The notes under the pieces are model-generated. The model worked only from the letters and a program-made list of their open reading frames with translations, was not told the origin of the DNA and made no database searches. The translations under genes were made by a program, and so were the position numbers. DNA of 64,000 nt, taken from the NCBI RefSeq assembly GCF_013410955.1, contig NZ_JACCCG010000007.1, positions 33,019 through 97,018 of the forward strand, given 5' to 3'. This document shows positions 34,730 to 43,151 of this stretch, piece after piece (the first letter of the stretch is position 1; each line of letters starts with the position of its first letter). Origin of the DNA: Microbacterium sp. AK009 (GTDB taxonomy: Bacteria; Actinomycetota; Actinomycetes; Actinomycetales; Microbacteriaceae).

Positions 34730-35233
34730 TCACCCCGCCGCCGCGCGACGGGCGTACGCCCGCGCTTTCATCCTGTTCCCGCACGTGGCCATCGAGCACC
34801 ACTTCGCGGTGCCCGGTCGGCTGTGATCGACGAGGAACAGGTTGCACTCCGCGTTCGCGCAGGGGCGGAGGCGACCGGGAAGATCCGTGATCACCCGCGA
34901 CCACGCAAGGATCGTCTCGACGGCGAGCCGATCGTCGTCGGGAACACGCAGATCCCAGGTCACGCCGTCGCGGGTCACGCGCGGCGTCTGAGTGGCGGAG
35001 GCGAGTGCACTCGCCAGGTCGTCGGTGGCCGGCTCTTCGCCGCGGATGACGGCCTGCAGAGCCGCCCGCACCTGCTGAAGGCGTGCGAGCTCCTTCGGAG
35101 AGCCCGATCCGCCCCAGCTCTGCACCAGCGCGGCTCCTTCTCGGCTCTCGTCGAGCGCGTCGGCGGCCACCCCGTCGGTGACGGGAGCGCTGTTCAGGAC
35201 GGCGAGCAGGAGTTCTTCGTCGCGGAGCACCAT
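34730..35233 (-). CDS. CGNR zinc-finger (ABATE-type) transcriptional regulator
   Basis: A 167-residue protein. The N-terminal ABATE-type domain (residues ~1-115) may bind a ligand. The C-terminal CGNR zinc finger has RLRPCANAECNLFLVDHSRPGTAKWC followed by SMATCGNRMKARAYARR, with four cysteines for zinc. Proteins of this kind are predicted stress or metabolite regulators. ATG at 35233. It is divergent from the alpha/beta hydrolase gene, with a GTTAGC/GCTAAC inverted repeat between, which is the obvious candidate operator. Confidence 0.88.
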   Translation of the reverse strand: MVLRDEELLLAVLNSAPVTDGVAADALDESREGAALVQSWGGSGSPKELARLQQVRAALQAVIRGEEPATDDLASALASATQTPRVTRDGVTWDLRVPDDDRLAVETILAWSRVITDLPGRLRPCANAECNLFLVDHSRPGTAKWCSMATCGNRMKARAYARRAAAG

Positions 35234-35270
35234 CCCTCACCTTCTCGCGTCGCAGACGCGTCTCGACCAT

Positions 35271-35287
35271 GTTAGCGTGGGGCTAAC
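35271..35287. promoter_or_regulatory. GTTAGC-N5-GCTAAC inverted repeat between divergent genes
   Basis: Perfect 6-bp arms lie 38 bp before the CGNR start and 28 bp before the hydrolase start. A third GTTAG-like half-site (GGTTAG) follows at 35308-35313. Likely bound by the adjacent CGNR regulator. Confidence 0.6.
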
Positions 35288-35314
35288 CAGTAAAACAAGA
35301 GTGAAAGGTTAGTC

Positions 35315-36217
35315 ATGGTCGCCGTCCACCACCGCACCGTGTCCGTCGATGGGTTCGATGTCTTCTACCGCGAGGCCGGATCCGCTGATGCACCCACCCT
35401 CGTCCTCCTGCACGGGTACCCGACGAGCTCCCACATGTTCCGCCATCTCATTCCCGCCCTGGCGGAGCGCTACCGCGTCGTCGCCCCGGACCACATCGGG
35501 TTCGGCCGCTCGTCGGCGCCGTCGGTGAACGAGTTCGACTACACCTTCGCCGCCCTCGCGGAGGTGACCGGTCGCTTCCTGTCGGCGATCGGCGTGACGC
35601 AGTACGCGATCTACGTCCAGGACTACGGCGCCCCGATCGGGTGGCGTCTGGCTCTGGCAGACCCCGCCGCGGTCACCGGCGTCATCTCCCAGAACGGCAA
35701 CGCCTACGAAGACGGCTTCGTCCCGAGCTTCTGGGATCCCATCTGGGCTGACGCCGCCGAGAAGACCGTTCAGACGCGGGATGCGCTCCGACCCGCGCTC
35801 GGTCGAGAGGCCGTGGAATGGCAGTACACCCACGGCGTCCCCGATCCCACCACCGTCGACCCCGATGCCTGGGAGCACGACCTCGCCCTCCTCGCCCGGG
35901 AGGGGCAGGACGACGTGCAGCTCGCCCTCTTCCGCGACTACGTCTCGAATCGAGAGCTCTATCCCGCGGTACACGACTGGATCCGTCGGTCTCGCGTGCC
36001 CGTCCTCGCGGTCTGGGGGCAAAACGACGAGATCTTCCACGCCGACGGGGCCCGCGCGTTCGCGCGTGACGCCGACGCGGTTCGTGTCGAGCTCATCGAC
36101 GGGGGCCACTTCCTGCTCGAATCGCACCTCGACGAGGTCGTCGACGTCATCACCTCCTGGCTGGCCGGGGAGGGATCGGCCGCTGTGGAACCGCGCCCGG
36201 CGCTCGTCGGACACTGA
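35315..36217 (+). CDS. Alpha/beta hydrolase with Asp nucleophile (haloalkane dehalogenase/epoxide hydrolase type)
   Basis: A 300-residue hydrolase with oxyanion region LLHGYPTSSHMFRHL and a nucleophile elbow YVQDYGAPIGW in which Asp103 replaces the Ser of esterases, as in haloalkane dehalogenases, epoxide hydrolases and fluoroacetate dehalogenases. The third-residue acid is probably in VWGQNDEIF and the catalytic His in DGGHFLLE. ATG at 35315 has GAAAGG 7 nt upstream. Its divergence from the CGNR gene suggests it is the regulated target. The substrate is unknown. Confidence 0.85.
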   Translation: MVAVHHRTVSVDGFDVFYREAGSADAPTLVLLHGYPTSSHMFRHLIPALAERYRVVAPDHIGFGRSSAPSVNEFDYTFAALAEVTGRFLSAIGVTQYAIYVQDYGAPIGWRLALADPAAVTGVISQNGNAYEDGFVPSFWDPIWADAAEKTVQTRDALRPALGREAVEWQYTHGVPDPTTVDPDAWEHDLALLAREGQDDVQLALFRDYVSNRELYPAVHDWIRRSRVPVLAVWGQNDEIFHADGARAFARDADAVRVELIDGGHFLLESHLDEVVDVITSWLAGEGSAAVEPRPALVGH

Positions 36218-36318
36218 GTCCCCGGCCGTCAGGCCGCCGGCGCGCCCGCGGCAGGTCCGCGGCGCGCGCGAGGCATGCCAGGGCTGACGGCCGGGAACGA
36301 CCGGACTCGCCCCGCCGA

Positions 36319-36324
36319 TACGAT
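36319..36324 (+). promoter_or_regulatory. -10 hexamer of leaderless panC promoter
   Basis: TACGAT ends 6 nt before GTG 36331 and there is no Shine-Dalgarno sequence. It gives panC a promoter independent of the folate operon. Confidence 0.5.
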
Positions 36325-36330
36325 CGACGG

Positions 36331-37176
36331 GTGATCCGCACCCCTGAGGCGCTGCGCCGCCGCCTGGCCGAGGCCCGCCGCGACGCCCCGGACGCGACGG
36401 TCGCGCTGGTGTCCACGATCGGCTCCCTCCACGACGGTCACATCGACCTCATCGACACAGCCCGGGAGCGGGCGGAGATCGTGGTGGTGTCGACCTACGT
36501 CAACCCGCTGCGCTTCGGCTCGACGGCCGACTTCGAGGCGTACCCACGCACCCCCGACGCCGACCGTCTGCTGCTGGAGTCGCTCGGCGTCGATGTGGTG
36601 TTCGCCCCCGAGACCGCCGACCTGCTGCCGAACGGCACGGCGACGACGAAGATCAGCGCCGGCGACCTCGGGCTGCGGTACGAGGGCCGGTTTCGCCCGT
36701 ACTACTTCGACGGCCTCCTCACCGTCGAGGCGAAGCTCTTCCACCTGGTCGAGCCCGACGTCGCCGTCTACGGACTCCGCGACCGGCAGCGGATCTTCCT
36801 GGTCGAGCGGATGATCCGCGACCTCTTCTTCGACGTCGCCGTCGCCACGGTCGAGACCGTGCGCGGCGATGACGGGCTGCCCGTCTCGACCCGCGCGTCC
36901 CTGCTCGAAGACCGCGATCGCCAGGCGGCCGGCAAACTGACCGTCGCCCTCGACGCTGCGGCCTCCAATGCCGACCGCGGGGTCGACGCCTGCATCGCCG
37001 CGGCCCAGTCCGCGCTCATGGGCGAACCGCGGATCAACCTCGAGTACCTCACGGTGGTCGACCCGGCCACCTTCCTCCCCGTCGACGAGGGCCACCGCGG
37101 GCGGGCGCTCGCGCTGATCGCCGCGACCGTCGCGGGGCACCGCTTCATCGACAACACCGAGATCTCGCTGCAGTGA
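36331..37176 (+). CDS. panC: Pantothenate synthetase-like protein with altered active-site motifs
   Basis: A 281-residue protein clearly in the pantoate-beta-alanine ligase family: STIGSLHDGHIDLI (HxGH at 34-37), VVSTYVNPLRFGSTADFEAYPRT, YFDGLLTVEAKLFHLVEPDVAVYG. Two normally near-invariant motifs differ: KDxQQ reads R150-D-R-Q-R154, and SSRN reads S186-T-R-A189. In the Mycobacterium tuberculosis enzyme the Lys and second Gln of the first motif contact ATP and pantoate. The gene may therefore be a divergent but active synthetase or may have another ligase role. GTG at 36331 is supported by its -10. Confidence 0.8.
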   Translation: MIRTPEALRRRLAEARRDAPDATVALVSTIGSLHDGHIDLIDTARERAEIVVVSTYVNPLRFGSTADFEAYPRTPDADRLLLESLGVDVVFAPETADLLPNGTATTKISAGDLGLRYEGRFRPYYFDGLLTVEAKLFHLVEPDVAVYGLRDRQRIFLVERMIRDLFFDVAVATVETVRGDDGLPVSTRASLLEDRDRQAAGKLTVALDAAASNADRGVDACIAAAQSALMGEPRINLEYLTVVDPATFLPVDEGHRGRALALIAATVAGHRFIDNTEISLQ

Positions 37177-37294
37177 CCGCCGCGATCAGGCCCGCGCAAC
37201 CGCCGGCGTGATCGCGTGCGGGGTGCCGCCTCCCGCCGACGGGGTCCCGGTGCCCCGTCGATACACTTGACGGCGACCCCCGAGGAGCCTGTCC

Positions 37295-38833
37295 ATGATC
37301 GATTCGCCCGCGCCCGGCGCCGCTCACGACGCCGACGCTTCCGAGCCCAGCGAGGAAGAAGTCTTCGAGCAGAAGGCGGTACGCCTGGCCAAGCGCGAGC
37401 GTCTCATCGCGGAGCGGACGGATGCCGCCGGCGGCGCCTACCCGGTGGCGGTGCCGGTGACCGACACGATCCCCGCGCTCCGCGCGCGGTTCGGCGACCT
37501 CGAGGCGGGCGCCGAGACCGGGGTGACGGCGGGCGTCGCGGGGCGGGTCGTCTTCAGCCGCAATACGGGGAAGCTGTGCTTCGCCACCCTGCAGTCGGGC
37601 GACGGCAGTCGCATCCAGGCCATGATCTCCCTCGCCGCCGTGGGCGAGGAGTCCCTGCAGCGGTGGAAGGAACTGGTCGACCTCGGCGACCACGTCTTCG
37701 TCTCGGGCGAGGTCATCTCCAGCCGCCGCGGCGAGCTGTCGATCATGGCCACCTCGTGGGCGATCGCCGCGAAGGCCGTGCTGCCCCTCCCCAACGTCTA
37801 CGGCGAGCTGAGCGAAGAGGGTCGGGTGCGCAGCCGCTTCCTCGACCTCATCGTGCGCGATCAAGCCCGCGCGACCGTGCGCGCCCGCGCCGCGGTGAAC
37901 GCGAGCCTCCGGCAGACATTCACCGCTCACGACTTCATCGAGGTCGAGACGCCGATGCTGCAGGTGCAGCACGGTGGCGCATCGGCGCGCCCGTTCGTCA
38001 CTCATTCCAACGCCTTCGACACCGAGCTGTACCTCCGCATCGCGCCAGAGCTGTTCCTCAAGCGCGCGGTGGTGGGTGGGCTCGACAGGGTCTTCGAGAT
38101 CAACCGCAACTTCCGCAACGAAGGCGCAGACTCCACCCACAGCCCGGAGTTCGCGATGCTCGAGGCCTACCAGGCCTACACCGACTACCACGGCATCGCC
38201 GATCTCACCCAGGAGCTCATCCAGAACGCCGCCGTCGCGGTCGCCGGCTCGACCACCGTCACCTGGGCCGACGGCACCGTGTACGACCTGGGCGGGCAGT
38301 GGGAGCGGCTGTCGATGTACGACTCCCTTTCGGATGCCGCGGGCCGGGCGATCACCCCCGAGACCTCGCTCGACGATCTGCTGGCCTTCGCCGCCGATGT
38401 CGGCGTGGAGGCACCGCCGCACGCCACCCACGGCAAGCTCGTCGAAGAGCTCTGGGAGCACTTCGTCAAGCCGGGCCTCACGCGCCCCACCTTCGTGATG
38501 GACTTCCCCGTCGACACCAGCCCGCTCGTCCGTGAGCACCGCTCGATCCCGGGCTTGGTGGAGAAGTGGGACCTGTATGTCCGCGGCTTCGAGCTGGCGA
38601 CGGGGTACTCCGAGCTCGTCGACCCGGTCATCCAACGGGAACGATTCGTCGAGCAGGCCAAGCTCGCCGCGCGCGGCGACGTCGAGGCCATGCGGATCGA
38701 CGAGGAGTTCCTTCGCGCCCTCGAGCACGGCATGCCCCCCACGGGCGGCATGGGCATGGGGATCGACCGGCTCCTCATGGCGATCACCGGGCTCGGCATC
38801 CGCGAGACGATCCTCTTCCCGCTGGTGAAGTAG
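37295..38833 (+). CDS. lysS: Lysyl-tRNA synthetase, class II
   Basis: A 512-residue enzyme. The N-terminal OB-fold anticodon-binding domain ([34 protein letters not shown]) precedes the class II core with motif 2 [26 protein letters not shown] and motif 3 [15 protein letters not shown]. It charges tRNA-Lys. A TACACT hexamer ~25 nt upstream and a GAGGAG site 8 nt before ATG 37295 fit its promoter and ribosome binding site. It follows panC as in relatives. Confidence 0.95.
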   Translation: MIDSPAPGAAHDADASEPSEEEVFEQKAVRLAKRERLIAERTDAAGGAYPVAVPVTDTIPALRARFGDLEAGAETGVTAGVAGRVVFSRNTGKLCFATLQSGDGSRIQAMISLAAVGEESLQRWKELVDLGDHVFVSGEVISSRRGELSIMATSWAIAAKAVLPLPNVYGELSEEGRVRSRFLDLIVRDQARATVRARAAVNASLRQTFTAHDFIEVETPMLQVQHGGASARPFVTHSNAFDTELYLRIAPELFLKRAVVGGLDRVFEINRNFRNEGADSTHSPEFAMLEAYQAYTDYHGIADLTQELIQNAAVAVAGSTTVTWADGTVYDLGGQWERLSMYDSLSDAAGRAITPETSLDDLLAFAADVGVEAPPHATHGKLVEELWEHFVKPGLTRPTFVMDFPVDTSPLVREHRSIPGLVEKWDLYVRGFELATGYSELVDPVIQRERFVEQAKLAARGDVEAMRIDEEFLRALEHGMPPTGGMGMGIDRLLMAITGLGIRETILFPLVK

Positions 38834-38837
38834 CCGG

Positions 38838-39992
38838 TCACCCCGCGGCGTCCATCGCATCCTCCGGGCGCCACACGTCGGTGCGGGCGAACGCCCACTC
38901 GGGCAGGTGGCCGCTGCGCACCATCGCCTGGACGATCCCGGTGAGGCCATGGGTCGGGTCGATCTCGGCGGCTTCCCGGACGAACCACTCGGCGTGGGTC
39001 GATCGGCCGAGCGCCCACGACAGCCACGCGCAGACCGCGAGCGGCCCGGGGCGAGCGGCGCGCGGCGCCGCGGCGGCGACGCGACGGGTGACCTCGAGGG
39101 CGCCGCGCAGGCGCTCGGCCGAGGGCTGGGGACCCTCACCCCACATGCGCTGGGCGACCTCCGCGGGGTAGGGCTCTCCTGCTTCCCAACGCAGCTGCGC
39201 AGCCATCGCCTCGTCGCCGCGGTCGATGTCGTCGCACCACTGCACCAGTGCGACATCCCGGGTCGCCGGCCGCTCGAGGCACCACAGCAGCAGGGCCGCA
39301 TCGAACGGGTCGAGCATCTCGGGGTTCCACTGCAGCGCCTCCTCGAACAGGGCGGGGAGATCGTCGAGCAGGCACGCTGCTTCGAGCCCGCGCGGGTCGA
39401 TGCGCTTGGGTCCGGCCGCGGTCGACCCGAAACCCTCGATCGCGACGCGGATCGCCTGCAGCGCGTGACCCACCCTCTCCTTCTCGGCGAGGTCGACCGC
39501 GGGGAGAGCGGCGCCCGTCCACTGGTCGCCCCCCGCGAACGGGATGTCGGCGAGCGCGGCGGGCGACGCGTCGGCGCCCAAGATCTCCGGCAACGGCCGG
39601 CCGCCGGGCGGGGTGTCGGCGTCGAGGTACGACGCCCAGCCGTCGGAGGCACGGCAGAGCAGGTCGACCACGCGCAGGCCGCTCGCGTCGGCCCGCTCGC
39701 GGATGCCCTCGGCCAGCGCGGCCGCGGGAGCGAGGCCGCCGTCGAACCGCTCGTCGGTGAACACCACCACCGCGAGCGCATCGGCCGCCTCGATCCGGCA
39801 TACGAGTCCGACGTAGGTCGCCGCCGCAGCGTCGGTATCGGCGGCCGCGGGGAGGTCGATGCGCATCGCGCCGAGGGTGCGCGTGCCCTGAAACGGGATG
39901 AGCACCGCGCTGTTGGTCGGTACGTAGCCCAGCATGCGAGGGACGAAGGACAGGAACTCTGCCGCGCTGGCGGCCTTCACGATCGTGGTCAT
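38838..39992 (-). CDS. DUF4192 protein
   Basis: A 384-residue protein, MTTIVKAASAAEFLSFVPRMLGYVPTNSAVLIPFQGTRTLGAMRIDLP..., with the conserved opening of DUF4192, a family widespread in actinobacteria and without known function. The second half is helical (RGALEVTRRVAAAAPRAARPGPLAVCAWLSWALGRSTHAEWFVREAAEIDP), resembling TPR-like segments. It converges with lysS, only 4 bp between their ends. ATG at 39992. Confidence 0.85.
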   Translation of the reverse strand: MTTIVKAASAAEFLSFVPRMLGYVPTNSAVLIPFQGTRTLGAMRIDLPAAADTDAAAATYVGLVCRIEAADALAVVVFTDERFDGGLAPAAALAEGIRERADASGLRVVDLLCRASDGWASYLDADTPPGGRPLPEILGADASPAALADIPFAGGDQWTGAALPAVDLAEKERVGHALQAIRVAIEGFGSTAAGPKRIDPRGLEAACLLDDLPALFEEALQWNPEMLDPFDAALLLWCLERPATRDVALVQWCDDIDRGDEAMAAQLRWEAGEPYPAEVAQRMWGEGPQPSAERLRGALEVTRRVAAAAPRAARPGPLAVCAWLSWALGRSTHAEWFVREAAEIDPTHGLTGIVQAMVRSGHLPEWAFARTDVWRPEDAMDAAG

Positions 39993-40134
39993 GCCCCGAC
40001 CTTCGTCGTCGGCGTCCGGCCGTGGGGGCTCGTCGGCGCACTCTGTGGTCAACTCGCCCGCTCCGCCGGCTGTGCAGGAGAGGTTGCGCCGCCGCATCCG
40101 CTCTCTCCCGGGCCGCCCCCAGGGCGTGCCCGCG

Positions 40135-40140
40135 TATCCT
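40135..40140 (+). promoter_or_regulatory. -10 hexamer of leaderless promoter for the 69-residue protein
   Basis: TATCCT ends 7 nt before ATG 40148; no Shine-Dalgarno sequence. Confidence 0.5.
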
Positions 40141-40147
40141 GGAGTCC

Positions 40148-40357
40148 ATGGACGGCTTCTGGATCGCAGCGGCGTGGACGCTCCTTCCCACGGTGGTGGT
40201 CAGCGCCCTGTTCTTTTGGATCCTCCGCAGCATCCTGCATGCCGACCGGAACGAGCGGCGCGCCTACACGCGCATCGAGGCGCAGGAGCGCGCCAAGCGC
40301 GGACTTCCCCCCGCGTCGGCGGCACCCGACGCGCCCCCGGCCCCCGCCGGGCGCTGA
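40148..40357 (+). CDS. Small single-pass membrane protein before cls
   Basis: A 69-residue protein: MDGFWIAAAWTLLPTVVVSALFFWILRSILHADRNERRAYTRIEAQERAKRGL... with one membrane helix (residues ~5-30), a charged helix and a Pro/Ala tail. It lies 52 bp before cardiolipin synthase and on the same strand. Unknown function. ATG 40148 is favoured by the leaderless -10; longer in-frame readings run through non-coding DNA. Confidence 0.7.
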   Translation: MDGFWIAAAWTLLPTVVVSALFFWILRSILHADRNERRAYTRIEAQERAKRGLPPASAAPDAPPAPAGR

Positions 40358-40409
40358 ACCCCCGGCCCGCTACGCTGGCAGGGGGCGGGCGGGTGGAACG
40401 GGGGGAGTC

Positions 40410-41876
40410 GTGATCGAGATCACACTGGATGCGTCCTGGTGGCTCCTCCTGGTGTTCGTCTTCGACATCGTCGTGCGCATCCTCGCGGTCATCTACGTTC
40501 CGCGCAATCGGCGCCCCACCGCCGCGATGGCGTGGCTCCTCGCGATCTACTTCATCCCCCTCATCGGGGTCTTCCTCTTCCTCCTCATCGGCAATCCGCG
40601 GCTGCCGCGCAAGCGCCGGCGTCAGCAGGAGGCCATCAACCAGTACATCCGCGACACCAGCGCCGGCCTCGACTTCGGCACTCTGCGCCCGCACGCCCCG
40701 CAGTGGTTCCAGTCGCTGGTGACGATGAATCGGGCCTTGGGCGCGATGCCGCTCGCCGGCGACAACGACGCCCACCTCATCTCCGACTACCAGGAGAGCC
40801 TCGACGAGATGGCCGAGGCCATCCGCGCGGCTGAGCGGTACGTGCACGTGGAGTTCTACATCCTGCAGACCGACGCCTCGACGGAGAAGTTCTTCGCCGC
40901 CCTCGAGGAGGTCGCCGCCCGCGGCGTGGTCGTGCGGGTGCTGCTGGATCACTGGGCGAACCGGGGGAAGCCGTTCTACAAGCAGACGCTCCGGCGCCTG
41001 GACGCCATGGGCGCCCACTGGCGCCTCATGCTTCCGGTACAGCCGCTCAAGGGGAAGTACCAGCGCCCCGACCTCCGCAACCACCGGAAGCTCCTCGTCA
41101 TCGACGGCAAGGTCGGGTACATGGGGTCGCAGAACGTCACCGACTCCACCTACAACCTGCGGAAGAACATCAAGCGAGGGCTGCACTGGGTCGACCTCAT
41201 GGTGCGGCTGCACGGCCCCGTCGTGGCATCCATCAATGCCGTCTTCCTCAGCGACTGGTACAGCGAGACCGACGAGATCCTCACCGACGAGATCGACCTG
41301 TTCAAGGTCGAGTCCAGCCACGGCGACCTCGACTGTCAGATCGTCCCCTCGGGTCCCGGGTTCGACTCCGAGAACAACCTGCGCCTGTTCGCCGCGCTGC
41401 TCTACTACGCCCAGCGCCGCATCATCATCGTCAGCCCTTACTTCGTGCCCGACGAGGCGCTGCTGCTGGCGATCACGACCGCCTGCCAGCGCGGACTCGA
41501 GGTCGAGCTGTTCGTCTCGGAGGAGGGCGATCAGGCGATGGTCTACCACGCGCAGCGCAGCTATTACGAGGCGCTGCTGCGCGCCGGTGTGAAGATCTGG
41601 ATGTACCGCAAGCCCTACATCCTGCACTCCAAGTGCATGACCATCGACGATGAGATCGCCGTGATCGGGTCGAGCAACATGGACATGCGCTCGTTCGGTC
41701 TGAACATGGAGATCTCGATGCTCGTGCGCGGCGAGGAGTTCGTGCGCGAGATGCGCGACGTCGAGGACAAGTACCGCTCGCTCTCCCGCGAACTCACCCT
41801 CGAGGAGTGGCTGAAGCAGCCGCTGCGCTCCACCGTGCTCGACAACATCGCGCGGCTGACGTCGGCTCTGCAGTAG
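40410..41876 (+). CDS. cls: Cardiolipin synthase (phospholipase D type)
   Basis: A 488-residue protein with two N-terminal membrane helices (SWWLLLVFVFDIVVRILAVIYV, MAWLLAIYFIPLIGVFLFLLIG) and two PLD domains: NHRKLLVIDGKVGYMGSQNV and LHSKCMTIDDEIAVIGSSNMD, each an HxKxxxxD catalytic motif. It makes cardiolipin or a related phospholipid at the inner membrane face. GTG at 40410 has GGGGGAG 3-9 nt upstream. Confidence 0.92.
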   Translation: MIEITLDASWWLLLVFVFDIVVRILAVIYVPRNRRPTAAMAWLLAIYFIPLIGVFLFLLIGNPRLPRKRRRQQEAINQYIRDTSAGLDFGTLRPHAPQWFQSLVTMNRALGAMPLAGDNDAHLISDYQESLDEMAEAIRAAERYVHVEFYILQTDASTEKFFAALEEVAARGVVVRVLLDHWANRGKPFYKQTLRRLDAMGAHWRLMLPVQPLKGKYQRPDLRNHRKLLVIDGKVGYMGSQNVTDSTYNLRKNIKRGLHWVDLMVRLHGPVVASINAVFLSDWYSETDEILTDEIDLFKVESSHGDLDCQIVPSGPGFDSENNLRLFAALLYYAQRRIIIVSPYFVPDEALLLAITTACQRGLEVELFVSEEGDQAMVYHAQRSYYEALLRAGVKIWMYRKPYILHSKCMTIDDEIAVIGSSNMDMRSFGLNMEISMLVRGEEFVREMRDVEDKYRSLSRELTLEEWLKQPLRSTVLDNIARLTSALQ

Positions 41877-41927
41877 GCGTTTCAGAAGACGGATGACGCG
41901 GGCCGCCGTTCGCGGCATGATGTGGGC

Positions 41928-42674
41928 ATGACGCGACCTCGCCTTCTTCTCGCTCTCGCCGTTCTCGGAGCGGGGGCGATGATGCTCGCCGGGTGCGCAA
42001 CCCCCTCGGGGGCCGGGAGCGGGTCTGCGGCGCCGACGGAGTCGGGCTCGGCGTCGGCGTCGCCCGGGGCGTCGTCGGGCGGCGCTGCGGGGACGGACGA
42101 CGTCGAAGCGGCGTGGCTCGACGGCGGGCGCGGCGTGGGACTCGTCACGTACGGGTCATCGTCGTGTCTGCCGGTGGTCGGCGAGCCGACGTACGCCGAC
42201 GGCGTGCTCACCGTCGACATCAGCGACCCGGAAGGGGAGGCGTGCACGCGCGACCTCGTGCCGCGCGGATCGTACGTGGGGCTGCCCGAAGGCGTCGACC
42301 CGACCCGCGAGCTCGAGATCGTCGTCACCGGCACCTACGCCGACGACACAGACCTCGACGGCCTCGAGGGGGAAATCGCGGTGCCCGAGGAGTTCGCGCC
42401 CAGCGCGGGGTGGGCCGATGACGACATGTTGCTGGTCCTCAGCTGGGGGTCTTCGACCTGCCCGCCGGTGCTGGAGTCCGCCGAAGCGGCCGGCGCCGAG
42501 GTGCAGGTGCGCTTCGCCGAGCCCGTCGCCGACCAGGTGTGCACCGCCGACATGGCGCCGCGGGTCACCGTCGTCATGGTCACCGGCGACGTCGACGACG
42601 ACGCGGCTGTGACGGCCGTGCTGTCGGGCGGCGAGTTCGCCGACGTCCGGGTCCCGGTTCTCGGCCGCGCCTGA
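41928..42674 (+). CDS. Lipoprotein with an internal duplication of a Cys-pair domain
   Basis: A 248-residue lipoprotein precursor (lipobox MMLAGC) with a Ser/Gly/Ala-rich linker, then two related halves: GLVTYGSSSCLPVVGEP...ACTRDLVPRGSYVGLPEG and LVLSWGSSTCPPVLESA...VCTADMAPRVTVVMVTG. Each half has Gly-Ser-Ser-(S/T)-Cys-(L/P)-Pro-Val and Cys-Thr-x-Asp, so one disulfide per half is likely. No family is recognised. ATG at 41928 is preceded by CATGAT 6 nt upstream; a GTG at 41922 is also in frame. Confidence 0.72.
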   Translation: MTRPRLLLALAVLGAGAMMLAGCATPSGAGSGSAAPTESGSASASPGASSGGAAGTDDVEAAWLDGGRGVGLVTYGSSSCLPVVGEPTYADGVLTVDISDPEGEACTRDLVPRGSYVGLPEGVDPTRELEIVVTGTYADDTDLDGLEGEIAVPEEFAPSAGWADDDMLLVLSWGSSTCPPVLESAEAAGAEVQVRFAEPVADQVCTADMAPRVTVVMVTGDVDDDAAVTAVLSGGEFADVRVPVLGRA

Positions 42675-42721
42675 GTCGCGCGCCGCGCGTCGCGCGTCTG
42701 CTCACCCGGCCCGGCGCCAAT

Positions 42722-43065
42722 CTGTTCCCCCGTCACGTTTCGCCCTTCTCGGGGGCGTTTCGGGGCCGAAGTTGTCGGGGGAGTGTGGCGTTCGTGCACC
42801 CCGGTGCTCCGCGTGTTCGCGCTGTTCTGTTCCCCCGTCACGTTTCGCCCTTCTCGAGGCCATTTCGGGGCGGAAGTTGTCGGGGGAGTGCGGCGCGCCT
42901 GTCCCCGGGGCTCCGCGCGTCCGCGCTGTTCCGTTCTCCCATCACGTTTCGCCCCTCTCGAGGCTGTTTCGGGGCGGAAGTTGTCGGGGGAGGGCGGCGA
43001 TGCGCTGCTCCCCCGTCACGTTTCGCCCCCCGCGGGCGGGAATTGGGGCAGAACGTGACGGGGGA
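42722..43065. repeat. Four ~105-bp palindromic units TCCCCCGTCACGTTTCG... (family E)
   Basis: Units start near 42722, 42827, 42931 and 43003. Each opens with (C)TCCCCCGTCACGTTTCGCCC and contains GGGGCGGAAGTTGTCGGGGGA in inverted sense ~25 bp later. In the last unit the arms at 43009-43029 and 43045-43065 are almost perfect (GTCACGTT / AACGTGAC). The whole gene-free stretch 42675-43151 is made of this block. It lies 3' of the lipoprotein gene and 5' of the DUF559 gene. No coding sense. Confidence 0.88.
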
Positions 43066-43151
43066 AGCGAGCGAGCTCCTCTCCTGCACAGGGGCCGGGC
43101 CGCGAGCCGTTGTCCACGGGAGCCCGCGGGTGCACCCGGAAGAGCAACACG

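Noticed and set aside
38907..40097. Rightward open frame running from the DUF4192 region into cls
   Set aside because: The first ~500 codons are antisense to DUF4192; the true cls start is GTG 40410 with a GGGGGAG site.
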